Made by a program: the position numbers and the translations under genes. This document shows, piece by piece, positions 5,352-7,471 of a DNA stretch of 7,471 bases (position 1 is its first letter; every line of letters starts with the position of its first letter). Under the pieces are notes generated by a model, which did no database searches, was not told where the DNA came from, and worked only from the letters and a program-made list of their open reading frames with translations. The stretch spans positions 1-7,471 of the forward strand of contig CALGZO010000268.1 in assembly GCA_937934465.1 (NCBI GenBank). Direction: 5' to 3'. Source of the DNA: an uncultured Fimbriimonadales bacterium. GTDB lineage: Bacteria; Armatimonadota; Fimbriimonadia; Fimbriimonadales; GBS-DC.

Positions 5352-7471
5352 TCATGCGCCACAGAGCGCTGCCATCTTATTCAAGCAGTATAACCACTTG
5401 CACATGGCGTCCCACGCCTCCCGTTCATCCGTGAGAGGCGTCTCCACATGCGCAACGCGCGTGTTGCGGAAGTAGTTGACCTGCTGTAAGTACTCGTAGA
5501 GCTCACTGAAATCAGGCGAATCGAACTGTTGACGAACAACCTGCCATATGCCCGACGCAGAGTCTGCCGCCTCGCGAGCGTACTTGAGGCAAAAGAGCAG
5601 CGCGCCCAGCCGCTGAATCGAGCGACCCGACACAAGGTTGTCCCGCAGGTAGCGTTGATGCTTCTCAAGTAGCGACCGCTCGCGAGGGGGCAAATGCTCT
5701 AACTTGGGGCTGAAGAAGGCGTCAAACTCTGCGCCATCCGTCGGTATGAAGGGTTTGAGGTATTGCTCCAGCAGGCAGTGCGCATACTCCTCCAGCGGAC
5801 CCAAGAGCGGTTGAAAAGCGTGGGCGAGCGTGGGATACTTGGAACGGACGGCGTGGTCGAGCAGCGAGACCGCTTGGCGTATCACATCGGCTATCTCTTG
5901 CGGGGGGCGAGCGACGCCAGCCCCTTGCAGCGCTCGATTGAATGCCTCCTCTTCTGACGAGCGAGCCGTTGCCTCTTTTGACAGCAACATCTGCTGTTGG
6001 GTTTTCCATTCTTTCAACAGCTCGTGCAAGTGCGGCTCGCAGGCGCGGGTCAGTTCGGCAATAGTTGTGGCGGCTCCCTGTTGGAACAGGTGATAGGGCA
6101 CATACAGATAGCGCCAGCGCGTTTCTTCAGTGGAGGCGACCTTGCACCACTCCACCGCCGCGCTGGCTTTCAGCGGCACGAATTCGTCCTGCCTGCCCTT
6201 GAGTTCCACCAGATAGTAATCCCCTTCGTTCGTGCGCACAAAAAAGTCGGGAATGTAGAAAGCGCGTTGCCCATCCGTTCGGAGATAATCTATCATCAGT
6301 TTCTGCGGACCAGCGTTTTTAGCGAATGCAGCAACATCCTCCGCTGTTTCGAGAAAATCGGTGAACTCCACCTCGAATTCGTTGTCGCAGGGCACAAGGT
6401 TGAACATGGTGCGTTGCGCAGGTATTGCGGGGCGTTTGGCGTGGCTGGTCGCCTGAAAGGGTTTCCAAGTCGAGAGCCGCTGTCCGCGGCTGATGCGCTG
6501 GCGGTTCTGCTTTCGCACTGTTTTCTGCAAGATGAGCGGTGCGAAGGCGGCGCGAATGTGTTCCATCACATCCAAGTCGCGCATGCGGTGGTCCACTTCG
6601 CCGCCGTACAAATCCACTGGGCGTTCAAAGAGTAGTTCAGCGATAAATCGCTCGACTAACGGCGCCAGCAGCTGGTGCGGATTGCTAATGCGACAGGCGC
6701 GCCCTAACATCTTGGCGAAGTATGCCGGCGCGGACCAGCCGTTATTCAACAGTCCAGCATCCAGTTGCATGGTCGTCACAATCTCATCAGTAAACAAGTG
6801 CCGCTCTTTGTACTCGATGCTTCCTTCCCGTTTCTTGCCTATAGGTAACGGCTGGAAGTTGACCCTGAAATAATCGCGCACCTCTTCAAAGGTCAGCTCC
6901 AGTTCTTGCGTTGTCTCAATCGCGTCCGACACCAGCGGAACCTCAATCTCTAAGGCTTCGACTTGCTTGTGCTGATGGTCTACGAAGATGGTAACCGTCT
7001 GCTTGAGGACCTCGCGCGCTGGCAGGACAGCGATATCCAGTCCTTCCTGTGCCAGCTCCTGTTCGTAGAGGCTGCGGAAAGCTGGATGTTCGATGACTGT
7101 CACCAGTTCTGGCGTGTCGCTTGAGGGGAACATGCGGCGCAGCCCCCGTCCCAGAGTCTGCTCTGGCAGGATGCCCGACTTCGCGGAGTAAGCGCGCAGC
7201 GGCACGATGGTGGTGACATTGCGCACATCCCAGCCCTCACGCAGCATCATGACCGACACCACACATCGGTATTTGCTGTCGGGGCTGTCCAGCTCGCGAG
7301 ACATCTCACGCAAGGCGCGCAGGTCCTCCAGCTTCATGGCTGTTTCGTTTTCCACAAACTCCTTGAAGGTCTTACCCCCGCGCGTGACTTCTCGGATGCT
7401 GCCTTTCAAGCGGGTGTGGATGTTGAGCACGCGGCCCTTGAGCAGCGGGAAGGCGTCGTTATCGAGATAGG
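5352..7471 (-). CDS. Type III restriction-like Res protein, C-terminal part (helicase, PD-(D/E)XK nuclease, HEPN-like end); 5' end outside window
   Basis: The frame is open to the right edge. The codons before the in-frame GTG at 7430 read YLDNDAFPLLKGR, so the gene starts beyond the window and about 706 residues are seen. Residue numbers count from that GTG. The visible part begins in the second RecA-like domain of an SF2 helicase: motif V is MMLREGWDVRNVTTIV (61-76) and motif VI is EQTLGRGLRRM (90-100). N-terminal Walker A and B motifs must lie outside. A PD-(D/E)XK nuclease follows, with an acidic helix (E353/E355), IPDFF (393-397) and YYLVELKG (405-412), giving PD and ExK at 394-395 and 409-411. 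This order is that of type III restriction Res subunits, which translocate on DNA and cut it with a Mod partner. Residues ~490-692 form an additional helical region with RNTRVAH (655-661), a HEPN RNase-like motif. No mod gene is visible. Local GC is about 50-55%, below the neighbours. Confidence 0.9.
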   Translation of the reverse strand, partial: YLDNDAFPLLKGRVLNIHTRLKGSIREVTRGGKTFKEFVENETAMKLEDLRALREMSRELDSPDSKYRCVVSVMMLREGWDVRNVTTIVPLRAYSAKSGILPEQTLGRGLRRMFPSSDTPELVTVIEHPAFRSLYEQELAQEGLDIAVLPAREVLKQTVTIFVDHQHKQVEALEIEVPLVSDAIETTQELELTFEEVRDYFRVNFQPLPIGKKREGSIEYKERHLFTDEIVTTMQLDAGLLNNGWSAPAYFAKMLGRACRISNPHQLLAPLVERFIAELLFERPVDLYGGEVDHRMRDLDVMEHIRAAFAPLILQKTVRKQNRQRISRGQRLSTWKPFQATSHAKRPAIPAQRTMFNLVPCDNEFEVEFTDFLETAEDVAAFAKNAGPQKLMIDYLRTDGQRAFYIPDFFVRTNEGDYYLVELKGRQDEFVPLKASAAVEWCKVASTEETRWRYLYVPYHLFQQGAATTIAELTRACEPHLHELLKEWKTQQQMLLSKEATARSSEEEAFNRALQGAGVARPPQEIADVIRQAVSLLDHAVRSKYPTLAHAFQPLLGPLEEYAHCLLEQYLKPFIPTDGAEFDAFFSPKLEHLPPRERSLLEKHQRYLRDNLVSGRSIQRLGALLFCLKYAREAADSASGIWQVVRQQFDSPDFSELYEYLQQVNYFRNTRVAHVETPLTDEREAWDAMCKWLYCLNKMAALCGA

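Noticed and set aside
4345..6620. The 14-base sequence TACAAATCCACTGG occurs at 4345-4358 and 6607-6620
   Set aside because: Both copies lie inside minus-strand genes and encode the same short peptide (PVDLY) in unrelated proteins. Flanks diverge apart from a few bases, so this is coincidence and not a mobile repeat.
7428..7430. GTG at 7430 as the start of the Res-like gene
   Set aside because: The frame stays open to the window edge and the upstream codons (YLDNDAFPLLKGR) continue the protein. Helicase motifs I-IV would also be missing, so the real start is outside the window.

Overview
The window is GC-rich bacterial DNA, packed with protein-coding genes. No rRNA, tRNA, CRISPR array or insertion sequence is visible. 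Hand counts of sample lines give roughly 62-65% GC across positions 1-5240 and about 50-55% in the last gene. The lineage cannot be fixed from this sequence. Two start codons sit exactly where transcription should begin, 5-6 bases after a TATAAT-like -10 box. This suggests a lineage that uses leaderless mRNAs often. The long C-terminal extension of TrmB resembles the extensions known in thermophilic TrmB enzymes. A thermophilic or poorly sampled phylum is a guess only.

The left part (1-2964, + strand) reads as one compact operon. It holds a 71-residue heavy-metal-associated (HMA) metallochaperone-like protein, a membrane histidine kinase with HisKA_3 architecture like DesK or NarX, its NarL/LuxR-type response regulator, and trmB (tRNA m7G46 methyltransferase). 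Gaps between these genes are 8, 3 and 3 bases. The kinase/regulator pair is a complete two-component system. The HMA gene in front of it makes metal a possible but unproven input. TrmB carries a Cys where characterised enzymes have the catalytic Asp of the PDPW motif.

The middle part holds an Eis-like GNAT N-acetyltransferase (2992-4275, +) and a phytanoyl-CoA dioxygenase (PhyH) family Fe(II)/2-oxoglutarate oxygenase (4272-5237, -). They converge so tightly that their stop codons overlap on opposite strands. The PhyH gene has a plausible leaderless promoter with an inverted repeat just upstream of it, in the 114-base gap 5238-5351.

The right part (5352-7471, -) is the C-terminal portion of a large type III restriction-like (Res) protein whose start lies outside the window. 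It has SF2 helicase motifs V and VI, then a PD-(D/E)XK nuclease, then a helical C-terminal region with an R-N-x4-H motif typical of HEPN RNases. This possible helicase/DNase/RNase fusion is the most interesting item in the window. The lower GC fits an acquired defence gene. I do not see a new multi-gene system here. If one exists, its other parts lie beyond position 7471.
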